From Cheilinus undulatus (taxonomy: Eukaryota; Chordata; Actinopteri; Labriformes; Labridae), in NCBI RefSeq assembly GCF_018320785.1, contig NC_054878.1:42011023-42075022 (forward strand): a stretch of DNA of 64,000 bases. Direction: 5' to 3'. A program made the position numbers and the translations under genes. Of the stretch, positions 38,406 through 50,558 are shown one piece after another (position 1 is the first letter of the stretch; each line of letters begins with the position of its first letter). The notes under the pieces are model-generated. The model saw only the letters and a program-made list of their open reading frames with translations, was not told where the DNA came from and searched no databases.

Positions 38406-40676
38406 CTCTATTAACTTAAAGCATGTAGGAAACTCTGTCTTGTGAAGTATAAAATATCTAAGTGATCAATCTGTAGTCCATACAATATAGCTGTTGCAAG
38501 ATACTCCAAGCTGCAATATGCTGTTATGGAGGGGGAAACATCAGAATCGTATCCATCTACTGTATGTATGTATATGAAAATATGAAAGTGACAGCTGGTG
38601 ACTGAAAAAATTAGGGAGGACAGGAGGACAACCAACCATGGCGTGGTTATTTTATACTAGTTGACTACTTCTCCATACTTTCTAATATTTCACAAAAATT
38701 GAGCTGTAATACAATGGCTTACACGAGTCCTTCAAAACATTTTATTCAATCCTGTTGTTTCCAGATGAACCATACAGGCCTAATGCAAAAGAGTATTCAT
38801 CAAAGATGTGAGATGTAACAAGAGGCAGACCAGTGTTCAACACCTGTGTAGGCACCCAGTACGTCACAGTGGGAATTTACATGACACCCTCTGATTTAAA
38901 AAGGAAAAACAAAAACCATTAACATCTGGAATTATCAATAACAAAGCAAGTGTTCCACTCAATGTACATATTTGAAGACTATCTTTATAGCTGCTGTGAA
39001 GCCTCTTGTTGCATCCAGTCTTCCAAGAGCAAGAGAGAAGTAATGGCTGGCTGTCTTCTTTAGATCTTGCAAGGTCAGAAGAAGTCTAGTCAGTAAAATA
39101 TCAACAGAAATCAAGCTTCAACAGTTTAATAGGGATTGGAAAAAGCTGTATTTTGAACACTGTGTAGGTCCTCCAGGGCAATATCTCATATCTGAGAAAT
39201 CTGGAGCAGTTTGCAAAAGAAGAGTGGTCCAAAATTCTAGTTGAGAGGTGTAAGAAACTTGTTGATGGTTATAGGAAGACATTGGTTTTAGTTCAATCAG
39301 GAGAGACCAGTGACTGATTTGAAGATAACATTTTATTTTACATGTGAGATAATGAATAATATTTATTAACCTAGATGTGATATTGAATTATTGTCAGAGT
39401 CTCTTTGGCGCTTGAACTCCACAAGGACATAGCGTGATCGAAGGGTGTCTGCCCTGAGCGGCCGAAAGATCTAGCCCCCCCGTGGAGTCCAGACACTGGT
39501 GGTGGTGGTGATGGCTGAAGAAGTCATCTTAGTCCATAGTTGATGGACCTGTAGACTTGGCAGTGATGGGGAGGTGGAGGGTCGCGCGGAACCACGCCAT
39601 GAATGAACTGATGGAGGAGAAAGCCAGATTTAAAAGGGGCAGCAGAGATTTGATAGGCCAACAGTGAGGAAGTGGAGCAGTGCTATTGGATAGGTGTTAT
39701 AGCGACTAAGTCTAAACTTAAAGCCACTGAGGGCTACATAGACTAATTAACTGATTGATGTGCTCACCATGGCACCGATCCTGAGTGTCTTGCGAAATAA
39801 GAATGTCCAATATTCTCCTTCTTTGACAGAAGATTTATTTGTGATCCAACACTGGTCTTCAATGCTCTTCACATGCAAGACTCCAACAAATCCATAAACC
39901 ATTGAAAGATTCACATTGATCACTCAGTGTTTCCCGGCATAGCGGTCAAAAAACTGTATGTGCTCCTCCGTCTAGCAATACCTGACACCTCAATGAAGGT
40001 TCCTACCTAAATGTGCTTTACCTTTACCCAACAGTGACACCTTATGGATAGCTATATACATAACATTTTATGGCCTCCTTGTATGGCTCCTACAGGTGTG
40101 CCCAGGTGATGTGAACAGCTGATTATGATGTGACAGAGAGCAGAAGGAGGGAGTGCATGAAATAGCGCAGGCATGAGCTACTAAACCCGCATGGAGAATA
40201 TGGTCTTCCTGACTGAACTTACGCTATAAGCTTCAGTTATTTTTTCCAAGGGTGTGCAACCAAATATTAAGTTAAGGGTGCTAACAATTTTGCCTGGCCC
40301 ATTTTTTGAGTTTTGTGTAAAATTATGTCAATTTTGGCTTTTTTCTGCTTTTTGTGTTGTTCCAATGCACATAAAGGAAATAAACATGTGTACACAAAAA
40401 CATTTGTAATTGCAACAATTTCTGGGAGAAATGGTGCATTTTCTGGAAAAAATCAGCGGAAACCAATATTTTCCTCCATGACTGTTTAAAGGTCACAGAT
40501 GGATTTGAAATCCTGTTTTCATTTTTCAGGTGTTTTCATTTTATGCTATTTATTTGGATTTATAATGTGTTTTGTGATTTTGTATGCCCACTTCTTTTTT
40601 ATTCCCCGTTGGACTTCTAGGTCAAATAATGAAATCAAAAGCATTAAAGTGACTCAGACATGTTTTCTGTCTTCAG
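38406..40676. other. Intergenic stretch between copies B and C with Tc1 relics
   Basis: 38406-38740 and 39340-40240 show no gene. 39150-39300 translates on plus to a decayed Tc1 C-terminus (EQFAKEEWSKI, RCKKLVDGYRK). 40245-40480 is the terminal part of the Tc1-like element also seen at 27375-27560. From 40500 the sequence matches the region before exon 2 of copies B and D. No first exon for copy C was found. Confidence 0.55.
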
Positions 40677-41766
40677 TGCCCGTGAAAAAGTTCTATGTCC
40701 ACCTGTGGGGAAAGACCAATGGCGCTCATCTTTCCTGGGTATCAAAATTTGAAGGTATTGGCCAAGTTAAGGTGGAGTCTCTTGAGGACAGTGACTACAT
40801 CCTGCTGTTCTGTCCCATCGTATCCAGAGTTGGAGCAGACATCAGTGAGGCTCTGGAAAGTATTCCAGGTAGGCGATGAATCAGGGACAACTGAAAAACT
40901 AGAAACCAAATTTTTGTTTAACCCTTTACCTACTGAGTTTAAAATAGACATATATGTATAATAAAATAATATATAATATTTGGACATATTTTGTTATTAT
41001 GGGTTTAAGTCTAAGAGCTTTGGTCCCTTTTTTCCCAGGAGTACTTGAACTTTTCAACCTCTGGTTAATGATTATTGCACATTATATGGAATTGTCAGCA
41101 GTTTAAAGAAGAAACAAACAAAACTGGTGTTTTGCTATGAATGCCCACGTCATATGGTTGCGAGTACCATAATGTGCCATATATGTGCACATGCCCACAA
41201 TTCTCAGCTTTCCTAAACCATTGGAATTTTTCTGATCGGACAAACTCACACGGAGTTATGGTAATAATACTACAGACATATTAAATATAGCGTCGGCGCT
41301 ATGGCACTAGCTAAAGGGTTAACTGGAATCATATTGACTTAATAATTTGTACACAGAAATGTAGAAAACAAATGATCTCCTCTTATTGTTTTTTCTGATA
41401 TTTTTAAGTGAAGACATGTCTGTGTTTACAGCTGGTGACAAAGAAGTCATCCTTGTGGTGATGCATCACACCTTTGACAATGATCATATTGTGGCTGACA
41501 GCAGGAGGCAGGTCAACAACACAAATGTCCGCCTGGTTGTGGACACTCTGTTCTTCGAGGGATGTCCTCTGCAGTCTGACCTCAATGAAATCGCATGGGA
41601 TGAAATCAAGAAGTTTCTTGGTGTCTGTGCTGAGGTAAAACTAGATGTATCAGTCTGATTAATTCAATGCATAATGCACCAGTATTGTACATCTGTAACT
41701 GTTGTTGTTTTTTTTGTACTTTTCCTCTGTTCATTTAGGTCCCCAGTCGTGGCTTCAGTGATTACT
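40677..41766 (+). CDS. Copy C: exons 2-4 only, no first or last exon found
   Basis: Exons 40677-40868, 41432-41634 and 41739-41766 keep open frames and splice sites. The second encodes FYVHLWGKTNGAHLSWVSKF and [20 protein letters not shown]; the third ends FLGVCAE, two residues shorter than A or B, like D-F. No MDEER-type exon lies upstream and no anchor exon lies between 41766 and the MADF gene. It may be an orphan fragment or an extra module spliced to copy B. All joining phases (1 in, 1 out) would allow that. All core motifs ([22 protein letters not shown]) are present, so its coding sequence seems constrained or recently duplicated. Confidence 0.5.
40918..41322. mobile_element. TTAA MITE in intron 2 of copy C
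   Basis: Near-identical to the element at 35911-36318, in the same intron position, with TTAA borders and ends TTAACCCTTTA/TAAAGGGTTAA. Confidence 0.85.
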
Positions 41767-42141
41767 GTAAGTATAACAGTTAACTTCAGATTTAACTCAG
41801 AGACTTTCAGTCTGTTTAAAATGCTCATTCAGATGGTTTTATGTTATACATTTTATTTTTGTGGCCCTTCTTTCCATGAACTTTGTAAAGTAAACAATCA
41901 GTCTTTAAGGCCTTGTGTTCACTGAATCACCCATAACCTCAGTTTCAGTGCACTTCTCAGCAGCATGTACGGTTGCTTGGTAAGAAACTGGCTCACATCA
42001 CCTCCACCTCCCTCTGCAGTAACTGTTAATTCTGTTTTATATTCTCCTTCAGGCTTTTTATTTGCGTTAAGGGTACAATATGTCAGTTTCTTCACTAAAG
42101 TATCTACTTAAATATTTCACAACCTATATTTTGTAAAGATA

Positions 42142-43200
42142 CTGTGGCTTGCAAAAGTGTTCATACCACTTGAACTGTCCCACATTTCTTCACGTTACAA
42201 CCACAAATGTAAATATATTTTATTGGGATTTCATGTGATAGATCAACATAAAATGGTGCAAAATTGTGGAGTGAAAGGAAAATTATACAGGGCTTTCAAA
42301 ATGTTTAAAAAATAAAAATCTGAAAAGTATGGTGTGCAAAAGTATTCAGCCCCATGGAGTTAATACTTTGTAGAGCCACTTTCACTGCAGATACAGCTGC
42401 AAGTCTTTTGGGGGTATGACTTTACCAACTTTGCACATCTAGAGAGTGACATTTTTGCCCAATCCTCTTTGCTTAATAGCTCAAGCTCAGTCAGATTTAA
42501 TGGATAGTGTCTGTGAACAGCAATTTCAAGTCTGGCCACAGATTCTCACTGGGATTTAGGCCTGGACTCTGACTGGGCCATTCTAACACATGAATATGCT
42601 TCAGTCTGAACCATTCCATCGTAGCTCTGTGTGTATGTTTAGGGTCGTTGTCCTGCTGGAAGGTGAACATCCACCCCAGTTTCAAGTCTTTTGCTGATTC
42701 TAGCAGGTTTTCCTCTAAGATTGCCCTGTATTTAGCTCCATCCATCTTGCCATCAACTCTGACCAGCTTCCCTATCCCGGCTGAAGAAACGCTTCCCCAC
42801 AGCATGATGCTGCCACCCCCATGTTTCACGGTGGGGATGGTGTGTTCAGGGTGATGTGCAGTGTTAGTTTTCCGCCACACATAGTGCTTGTGTTTAGGCC
42901 AAAAAGTTCAATTTTGGTCTCATCTGACTTAAGTACTTTCCTCCACATGTTTGGTGTGTCCCCCACGTGGCTTTAGGCAAACCTCAAATGAGACTTCTTA
43001 TGGCTTTTTTTCAACAATGCCTTTCTTCTTGCTGCTCTTCCATAAAGGCCAGATTTGTGGAGACTATGACCAATAGTTGTCCTGTGGACAGGTTCTGCAG
43101 CTCCTCCAGAGTTCCCATTAGCCTCTTTGTTGCTACTCTGGCTAATGCTCTCCATGCCCAGCCTCTATGTTTAGGTGGACGTCCATTTCTCAGCAGGTTT
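42142..43200 (-). mobile_element. Tc1-like transposon relic after copy C
   Basis: Starts after TA with 'ctgtggcttgcaaaagtg'. Minus-strand transposase pieces are GRPPKHRGW...ALARVATKR (around 43130-43190), [15 protein letters not shown] (near 42800) and [13 protein letters not shown] with [11 protein letters not shown]. The second catalytic Asp and the Glu remain. Frameshifts and the lack of an N-terminus make it non-functional. The 5' end seems cut near 43200, next to the MADF gene's upstream region. Confidence 0.8.
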
Positions 43201-43367
43201 GATTTTGAGAGTTGGGAACGACAAACAGGTCTAATAATTAACGACATGTCCAAGACTCCTTACAATTCCTTACGACTACAATTCTGCAAGACTAGCATGT
43301 CAGAACTTTTCCTGGCATTCTCCTCTAGTCTGACACCTCAATGTGCTGTCAACGACATGGATCCTGT

Positions 43368-43400
43368 AGCTGACCAATAAAAGGACAGCATTTTTTCCCT
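43368..43400 (+). promoter_or_regulatory. CCAAT/TATA-like words upstream of the MADF-BESS gene
   Basis: ctgaccaataaaaggacag combines CCAAT with an ATAAAAGG TATA-like word about 100 bp before the MADF start codon. It is suggestive only. Confidence 0.25.
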
Positions 43401-43475
43401 CGTGCTTAGGTAAACAAACATGTCAAAGAGACAGACAGACCTGCAGCTGTTCCCAGATGGAGGGGTGAAACAGAG

Positions 43476-45091
43476 ATGAAATTCGTTGGACTGTTGAGAG
43501 AACACCCCTGCCTCTTTGATGTCTCAGTGAGAGACTACCATGACAGGATCAAAAAGGAAAATAGCTGGCATCAAATAGCAGAGGCACTTCATCAACCCAG
43601 TGAGTAGGCTACGTGCTAGAAGATATGCTAACATTCCATGCTCTCATCAGCAATTCACTCCTCTCGTCGTATTTAATAAAAAGACTTTATTAAATAAATG
43701 GTAAACCAGAAGTAGATTACGTATGCCTCTAACACGTCAGTGTCTTCTTGCTAATGTTACTCTGTTTATTTGGTAGGGGGATGAATAAATAGGCATGTTA
43801 TCTTTAGAAAGGATATTCTTGCATTTCTTTGGGGATAGCTTTCAGTTGTAAAGGAAGGTTCAACGGATAAGTGGTTGGAGACATTACTGTCTGCAGCAGG
43901 CGGTGGAACAGAGCTACACTTTCTAATCACCTGTCCGCTGTACATGAACATCAGAGTCAAGTTTTTTCCACTTTTCACCAGCAAAAAACAAACAAAACAA
44001 AGGGATTCACCACTACGAATAATAAACAGAAGCTTCCATATCTGCTTGGGGATGTGGAACACATACAGGCTATATGAGTGTGTGTATATACAGTATATAT
44101 ACATATACAGATGCATCTCAAAAAATTAGAACATCATGAAAAAGTTCAATATTTTTTGTCACTCTTTTCTGAAAGTGAAACCCATATATAGACTTGTGAC
44201 ACATAGAGTGTAATATTTCAAGCCTTGATTTCTTGAAATGTTGATGATTATGGCTTACAGATAAGAAAACCCAAAATTGGCATCTGCTGGTGTTGGTCCA
44301 CTGTGTTTTCTCAAGTCCACAGTCAGTGCAGCCATCTACCAGTACGTTTTAGAGCACTTCATGCTTCCTTCTGCTGACAAGCTTTATGGAGATGCTGATT
44401 TCATTTTCCAGCAGGACTTGGCACCTGCCCACACTGCCAGAGGTACCAAAAGTTGGTTCAATGGCCATGGTGTTACCGTGCTTGACTGACCAGCAAACTG
44501 GCCTGACCGGAACCCCATTGAGAATCTATGGGGTATTGTCAAGAGGAAGATGAGAGACACCAGACCCAACAATGCAGATAACCTGAAGGCTGCTATCAAA
44601 GCAACCTGGGCTTCCATTACACCTGAGCAGTGCCACAGGCTGATTGCCTCCATGCCATGCCACACTGATGCAGTAATTCATGCAAAAGGAGGTCCAACCA
44701 AGTATTGCGTGCACAGAAATGAACATACTTTTCAGAAGACTGACATTTCTGTTTAAAAGATCCATTTTTTATTGATCTTGTGTAATATTCTAATTTTTTT
44801 AAACACTGAATTTTGGGTTTTCTTATCTGTAAGCCATAATCATCAACATTTTAAGAAATAAAGGCTTGAAATATTTCACTCTCTGTGTAACAAATCTATA
44901 TATGTATGGGTTTCACTTTCAGAAAAGAGTAACAAAAAAATTGAACTTTTTCATGATATTCTAATTTTTTTTAAATGCACCTGTATATAAAACCCCATTT
45001 TTTTTTACCATCTTTATGAAAGAAAACCCAAAATTTTGATACATGTACTTACAATGGTTATTTTTGTATGGATTATGATTATCATTATAAT

Positions 45092-45123
<32 letters not shown>

Positions 45124-47158
45124 ATTTGTAAATCCATTTGGCAATGAAAATTAATATTTTCCGTGCCAGTAAAGCTTGCTGAACTGATGTGAATTGACAT
45201 TAACATGTTTATGTGTTCGGAGGACTAAATTTTGCTTTCTTTTAAAAATGTTTTGTTTTTGGAGAAGTACAGACAAAAGCTGCCTCATTGAAGACACAAT
45301 TTGGGAAGCAATTTGCGACCAAAATAAAGTGGGGGTGGCCACAAAGAACCAACCCTCAGGCAGAGTTCGTTTTTAGCCCGGACTTTCCACATGTGACCAA
45401 CAAAGCCCCTCACACCACCCTGAATGTAAGTCCTCTTGCCAAATAGCTTCTTTGTAACCTCAAAATGATTTATGGGCACACATAAGGGCACAGATGCCCT
45501 AGTGCAGGGGTGTCAAACTCAATCACAGCAGGGGCCGGACTCTGGATTCAGAACTAACCTGAGGGCCTAACAGGGTCACCTTTTAAACCATAAACTGTCA
45601 ACCTTATTTCACTGGTAATAAAATATGAAACAAAAAAAAAAAAAATACTTAGCACTGATGATAAACGATTTTGACATTTAAAAAAGTTAAAAAGATAAGT
45701 TTAAAGACTCACAATCTGAGAAAAGTAAATTTATTAGTTCAAAAAGGTCAAAACAAGAAATAGAAAAATGTTTTTTAAAGGCAAATACATAAGAAAGAAG
45801 TCAAAATCATGAGTTTAAAAGGTCAAAATATGAAATAAAAATTATAATCCTGAAATAAAAAGTTAAAGTATGATTCAAAATTTGAAATTATGAGTCTAAA
45901 AGTCAAACTATGGGATTATGAAGTCGAAGTTTGATGTTGAAAATATGAGATAAAATACAAAATAATTGGTTCAATAGGTGAAAATATCACTTAAAAATTA
46001 GACTCATTCATCTTAAAGCTCAAAATATTACATGAGAAGTCAAAATTGAGTTGAAATGCTCAAAGTATGAAACAAAAAGTCAAAATCCTAAGTTTGAGTC
46101 CTAATTGTGAGATGCTAAATTGAAAATGTGAAATTACAACACAAATTTATTTCTTTTCCCAAATTCATGACTTCTTATCTAATTATTTTACGCCTTTTTC
46201 AGATTTTATGACTTAACAAGGATATCTTAAATCATCAAGGATAAGTTCAAATATTTATACCTGAGGAAATGTGCAGACCTCATACTGATGGGCCAGTTAG
46301 AACAGAAACGAGATCATTTTTGGGGCCGGATTTAACTGTCCCAGGGGCCAAATTGAGGGGCCTTGAGTTTGACACCTGTGCCCTAGTGTGTTGAGGCACA
46401 CACCATGCACAAGGGTGGGCCAGATTTGGGTCCGGCCTGTGGCTACTTTCCTGCATGTCTCTACCCTGCTCTCTCATCTCTGTTTCTGACTCTATCCACT
46501 GTCCTCCTTTATGAATGAAGACTTAAAAAGCATATTACATATATCTATGACGCCATCTCCAGATAACAGTGCAGTTGCTACAAACAAGTAATAAGATTGA
46601 TACTTTTTTCCAGCATGACTTTTTTTCACTCTATCAGTTCTGAATTTCTAGCCCAAAATACATGCCAACCATACCTTATTTCTGTGAGGGGAATGTAGTT
46701 GTTTTTTTCCCTGCCAAAATAGGCAGTTTAAATTCCTTCACTGCTTTTATCTCTAATTGTTTTCTCTTATCTAGGTAGATACTATGCAGTTGGCCAGTGC
46801 CAGTCGGGACATCGCTGAGTACAGTGATGATCAGCAGGAGGAGGAGGAAATGTCGGAGAATGCCACCTCCATGTTACAGTTGTCATGTAAAACCCAGCAG
46901 GAGTCAAGTGCATCACAGTCCAGTCCCAAGCCTGTGCCTGCTGAAAGGGCACGTAAAGCCGAAAAGAAAAGAAATGTCTCACAAACACTGCTTGATGCCA
47001 GTCAGGATGTAGACGAAATGTTTGGCAAGCAGGTTGTGTGCGAATTAAAACAAATTAAAGATACAGCAACAAAAACTAGACTCCGTAGAAATATCCTTGT
47101 AATGATATATGATGCAGCAGAGGCTGAGCAGAGAGCTGCATCAAATCAGTCCAAATAA
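43476..47158 (+). CDS. MADF-BESS type DNA-binding protein, at least one internal exon missing or unseen
   Basis: The first exon (43476-43599) encodes KFVGLLREHPCLFDVS and RDYHDRIKKENSWHQIAEAL, the first half of a MADF (Myb/SANT-like) DNA-binding domain, and ends at a GTGAGT donor. The last exon (46775-47158) encodes an acidic linker (DDQQEEEEMSE), Ser/Gln-rich sequence, basic AERARKAEKKR, then DVDEMFGKQVVCELKQIKD and RLRRNILVMIYDAAE, a BESS-like dimerisation motif, to a stop. Direct joining of these two exons is out of frame, so a middle exon with the second half of MADF is required. I could not find it in 43600-46774, which is largely a Tc1/mariner element and a hAT MITE. Proteins of this kind are transcription regulators, often with DNA-transposon origin. 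It is either a gene with an unrecognised exon or a decayed one. Confidence 0.55.
44108..44983 (+). mobile_element. Tc1/mariner element with long inverted ends, internally deleted
   Basis: TA-flanked, 876 bp, with inverted ends of roughly 170-200 bp (CAGATGCATCTC... and ...AAATGCACCTG; shared aaagtgaaacccatatata). The interior encodes the C-terminal half of a transposase on plus: FQQDLAPAHTARG with the second Asp, then DRNPIENLWGIVKRKM with the Glu. A TGA stop sits between them (before PANWPDRN). The N-terminal half is missing, so it is non-autonomous. Confidence 0.88.
45092..45123. repeat. (AGT)n microsatellite
   Basis: About ten AGT repeats in the intron of the MADF gene. Confidence 0.9.
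45505..46380. mobile_element. hAT MITE with 8-bp target duplication
   Basis: CCCTAGTG lies at 45497-45504 and 46381-46388. Ends are CAGGGGTGTCAAACTCAA and TTGAGTTTGACACCTGTG. The interior is AT-rich with 'gtcaaaatatga' variants and a poly-A. Same family as 32021-32854. Confidence 0.92.
46392..46540 (+). mobile_element. SINE fragment
   Basis: The body 'cctgcatgtctctaccctgc', 'tgactctatccactgtcctc' and tail match the SINE at 26195-26365. The tRNA-like head is partly lost at the hAT border. Confidence 0.6.
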
Positions 47159-47346
47159 ACCCAACACCCCCAATATACACTCCCATGAGACCTTGGCAGG
47201 ATGACGCCAGTCACCTGCTTCAACCTACTTACCATCCAAAATACCAAATGTTAACACCTATACCAGAGAGCCTCTTGACAGAACTGGAGAAATGCAACCT
47301 GTAGAAAGAAAAACTTCTCTCAACCTCAAGCATGTGTATGTATGAT

Positions 47347-47371
47347 GTGTGTGTGTGTGTGTGTGTGTGTT
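47347..47371. repeat. (GT)n microsatellite
   Basis: Twelve GT repeats in the 3' flank of the MADF-BESS gene. Confidence 0.95.
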
Positions 47372-47584
47372 TACATTTAATATCAATAAATTCCTTCCAT
47401 TCTTTCAGAAATGTTTTTTTCTTTGAGATTTCTTTGAAATTTACCTTAACAATTTCACATTCAGCAAGAATGTGCTCTACTGTTGCAGCAAGAATGTGCT
47501 CTTTGACAAAAAAGGATTTGTATACTTTTAATACAAACAAAAACATCCAAGGAGGCAGAATGCTTGGACAGATACAAAACAGAG

Positions 47585-47930
47585 GACAAACTTTTACTCC
47601 AGGCGTCAGCTGAACTGACAAATAGTAGTCTCTAAGTCAAGGTAGGGCCATGCCTCCCCTCCCTACTGGCTGCTGCAGCATTTAATATCTTACTCTTGGT
47701 CGTCTATCATTCCAGAAGGATCTTGCTAAATGTTCACCTCGCTCCCTGAATAGTTTTAGAGGAACATCTGGAAGGGCTGTGAACAAATACAACAGTCTTG
47801 GAAGAATTTTCATTTTCAGGTTGAGAGGAAGCAAGCCCCACCTGTCCAGGTCATCATAGATTTTCATATATCTTTCTGTCAACAAAACACCCAAATATTG
47901 AATATGTGTTTGGTATTATTTCTGTCAATG
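47585..47930 (-). mobile_element. L1-type LINE fragment
   Basis: The minus-strand translation gives DDLDRWGLLPLNL, KMKILPRLLYLF and WNDRRPRVRY, an ORF2 segment related to the relic at 25325-27110. It is followed by the same downstream sequence as that relic, so LINE and end module were duplicated together. Confidence 0.7.
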
Positions 47931-47934
47931 CAGG

Positions 47935-48440
47935 AGCTTCGTTTTACGTTGCCATGTCAGCAGTAGTTCATGTCAGTATTGTTTTTGAAAAGAGTATTCA
48001 AAGCTAGAATTATAGCTCTAATGTTACATTCGTACTTGTACTTTTTGTAGCATGTGAATGTTTAACTGAGTCTGTTAATGATTTATGTTCAGTCGAATAT
48101 TTTTGGTGTATAAGGAAGACATAAAAATAGCCATGTAAAAGAAGGATTTCTGCTGATTTTTTGCTCATTAAAAAACCCGATTTGTGTGATTTCCTTCATG
48201 AATAAATAATTATTGACCAATAAATGTTGTCTCATTAAAAAAAATACTCTGGATCATGACTAGACACGTTACATGTGGTGTACCTCAAGGTGGATGTTTA
48301 GGACCTTGTGTTTTATAATAATCCTCTGCCATTTATTTTAGAAAAAGCCCACATTGCTTGTGTACAGTTGGCTCAATATGCAAATGCCTCATTAAAAGGC
48401 AAAAAGGAGGAGTTAAGTGTTTGCAGGACAACTATTTTAT
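47935..48440. other. Conserved end module, copy 2, with a LINE reverse-transcriptase scrap
   Basis: Matches 27120-27370 and 63440-63860 ('gcatgtgaatgtttaactga', 'tccttcatgaataaataatt', 'ttgaccaataaatgttg'). From 48255 the plus-strand translation reads TRHVTCGVPQGGCLGPCVL, a box typical of non-LTR reverse transcriptases. 48440-48880 has nothing recognisable. Confidence 0.5.
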
Positions 48441-48917
48441 ACTTTGAATACAGTACTGTGCAGAACTTTAAGGCATGATGGGCCAAAAATGGAGGCTGAA
48501 GTTAGACATAGATGTGATGGGTAAACCACCTGAGAGCGGAAAGGACGACTAACATGACCCTGGTTGTGCTCTGGATGTTGTTGCATATAACCAGTGTCAG
48601 GGGAAAATAATACATCACTCTATTAGCTACACCACTTATCCCATTTGGTGTCGCGGGGGGCCTGGGCTATCCCAGTGGTCAGGGGCGAGAGGCGGGGTGA
48701 ACCCTAGACCAGTTACCAGTCAGTCACAGATGGAAATACAAAAAATTACCAAGCCCACACCTTTAGGCTACAGTAAGGGGTGGACGTTGCGAGTAAAGCC
48801 CATTTCAGATTAGGAGCGTGACACGCGCGCGGGAAAACACCCAGGCAGTCTGAAACAGCGGTAAGGAGAACGCTATGCATCAGCAGCATTTGTTTCCTGC
48901 CTTCGCGCCTCCCGCCA

Positions 48918-48930
48918 CCACTAGAGGGCG
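48918..48930 (+). promoter_or_regulatory. CTCF-like motif upstream of copy D
   Basis: CCACTAGAGGGCG is identical to the copy A motif and in the same position relative to the conserved untranslated segment. Confidence 0.5.
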
Positions 48931-49125
48931 GTGTAACACGGGCAGCTCTTTGTGTAACCTAAAAGATGAGCGTGTTTTAAAGAGCAGGTAAAAATATTAA
49001 TGTTGCATGAAGTCCCCGTGGTTTGTTCTTTTCTCCTTCACACTGATAGTGTTATATGGCTCATATGTGATATTTTTTAGAGGTCAGTCAACAGGAACTG
49101 CGTCTGTTCGAGTAGAAAAACAAAA

Positions 49126-49140
49126 GTGAAAGTGTTTCAC
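49126..49140. promoter_or_regulatory. IRF-like palindrome upstream of copy D
   Basis: GTGAAAGTGTTTCAC, identical to the copy B motif at 31636. Confidence 0.35.
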
Positions 49141-49999
49141 AGACAGGGAGCAGCCCCGTCTGGGAGGGAAACGTCAGAAACTTTACAAACAATTTACGGA
49201 TCTATTTCGTTAGAAGGAGTTATTTACTCAGGCCGTTTAACTTCTGAATCTCTACAATGAAATGGAGAAAAGGAGATTATGTCCTTCTAAGGTAATTTTA
49301 ACCTCGTCTGTAGCTGGTACAGAGCAGCTATGACAGTGCAGCTTCTCATCAGATAAACTTTAATTATTTTTCAACGATGTTGACTAAAATCTCACCTTTT
49401 TCTGTCCCTCCTCCAGGGACATGGATGAAGAAAGACCAAGAGGTGAGGCAGAAACTTACTCTTTTCGTTTATTGCTGAAATGATTTGCTTACACTTCACT
49501 AAATTAAGTTATACACACAAAATAGAAACGTCGTCATTAGCGCTGTTACGTTTTCATAGTCGTTCGTGAACGAGCAGGTTCAACGAGCCGGCTCTTTTAT
49601 GTGAACGAGAACAGGTGGATCCCGTTCGAGAGCCGTTTTACATCATTATAACATTTTATTTTTAATTTTTATGTATGTTGTTTGTGTGCTATATGATCGA
49701 TTAACATGAATGATCTTTTCTACATACACTTCCACAGGCACATCTCACATTAGGGACACAAGCTTGATGATACGACGTTAATTATATCAGGTGTTTCATA
49801 CAGCCCAGCCAGAGAGCAGATTTCATTTGACCCACAAGGGGTTTTAGGGGAGGCAGTAAAGTATGTTTTAAAAAATAGTAGCATGGTATTTTCATCAGTT
49901 CAAAAAATGAGCACAACTGGACTGAAATACCAGCACAAATATCAATCAAATGTCATGACATTGCTAAATCTGGCCAGTCAATATATATATATATATAAA

Positions 50000-50558
50000 C
50001 ACAGTTGCTTAACAAATTTATTAGACCACCTGTCATATTTGTCTCAAAGACCATCCAGCATCATGAAGTGCTTTAATGTGGACTCTTTCATTTTTCAGTG
50101 AGCTCTCCACATTTTACCATTTTGAACAGGAATGAGGGATTTAGGGATTTCAAACTGAATTGACCTTTTTATACCCAAATTTGAGCCGGCTCACTGGACT
50201 TCTCTGAGAAGTCAGAAATTAATCACACATAACATTCAAGCACTAAAACTCATTTTTCGTTCAGGAATGCAAGTAAATAACTATGATTTGACATATTAAT
50301 CAAGAAATAATAATGTGCTTTACTATTTTTTCCGTTTTTTTGTAAATCAGTAAATTTGAAAATTCATGGATAACAATAATAATTCTGTTTTAGCATTAAA
50401 AATATCGTTTGGTTTAAAGATCTTCTACATATTGGTGTATTCACCATTGCAGAAACATAAAAAATGATTTTGGTAATTATCAATGCTGTTAATTTAGGGG
50501 CAGCTTTGGCATAAACCTTACTTTGGGTGGTGGTCTAATAAATTTGTTAAGCACTGTG
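50000..50558. mobile_element. Tc1/mariner-type MITE in intron 1 of copy D
   Basis: Inverted ends CACAGTTGCTTAACAAATTT and AAATTTGTTAAGCACTGTG enclose about 560 bp without a transposase, with a (TA)n on each side. 50580-51120 matches introns of copy B. Confidence 0.75.
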
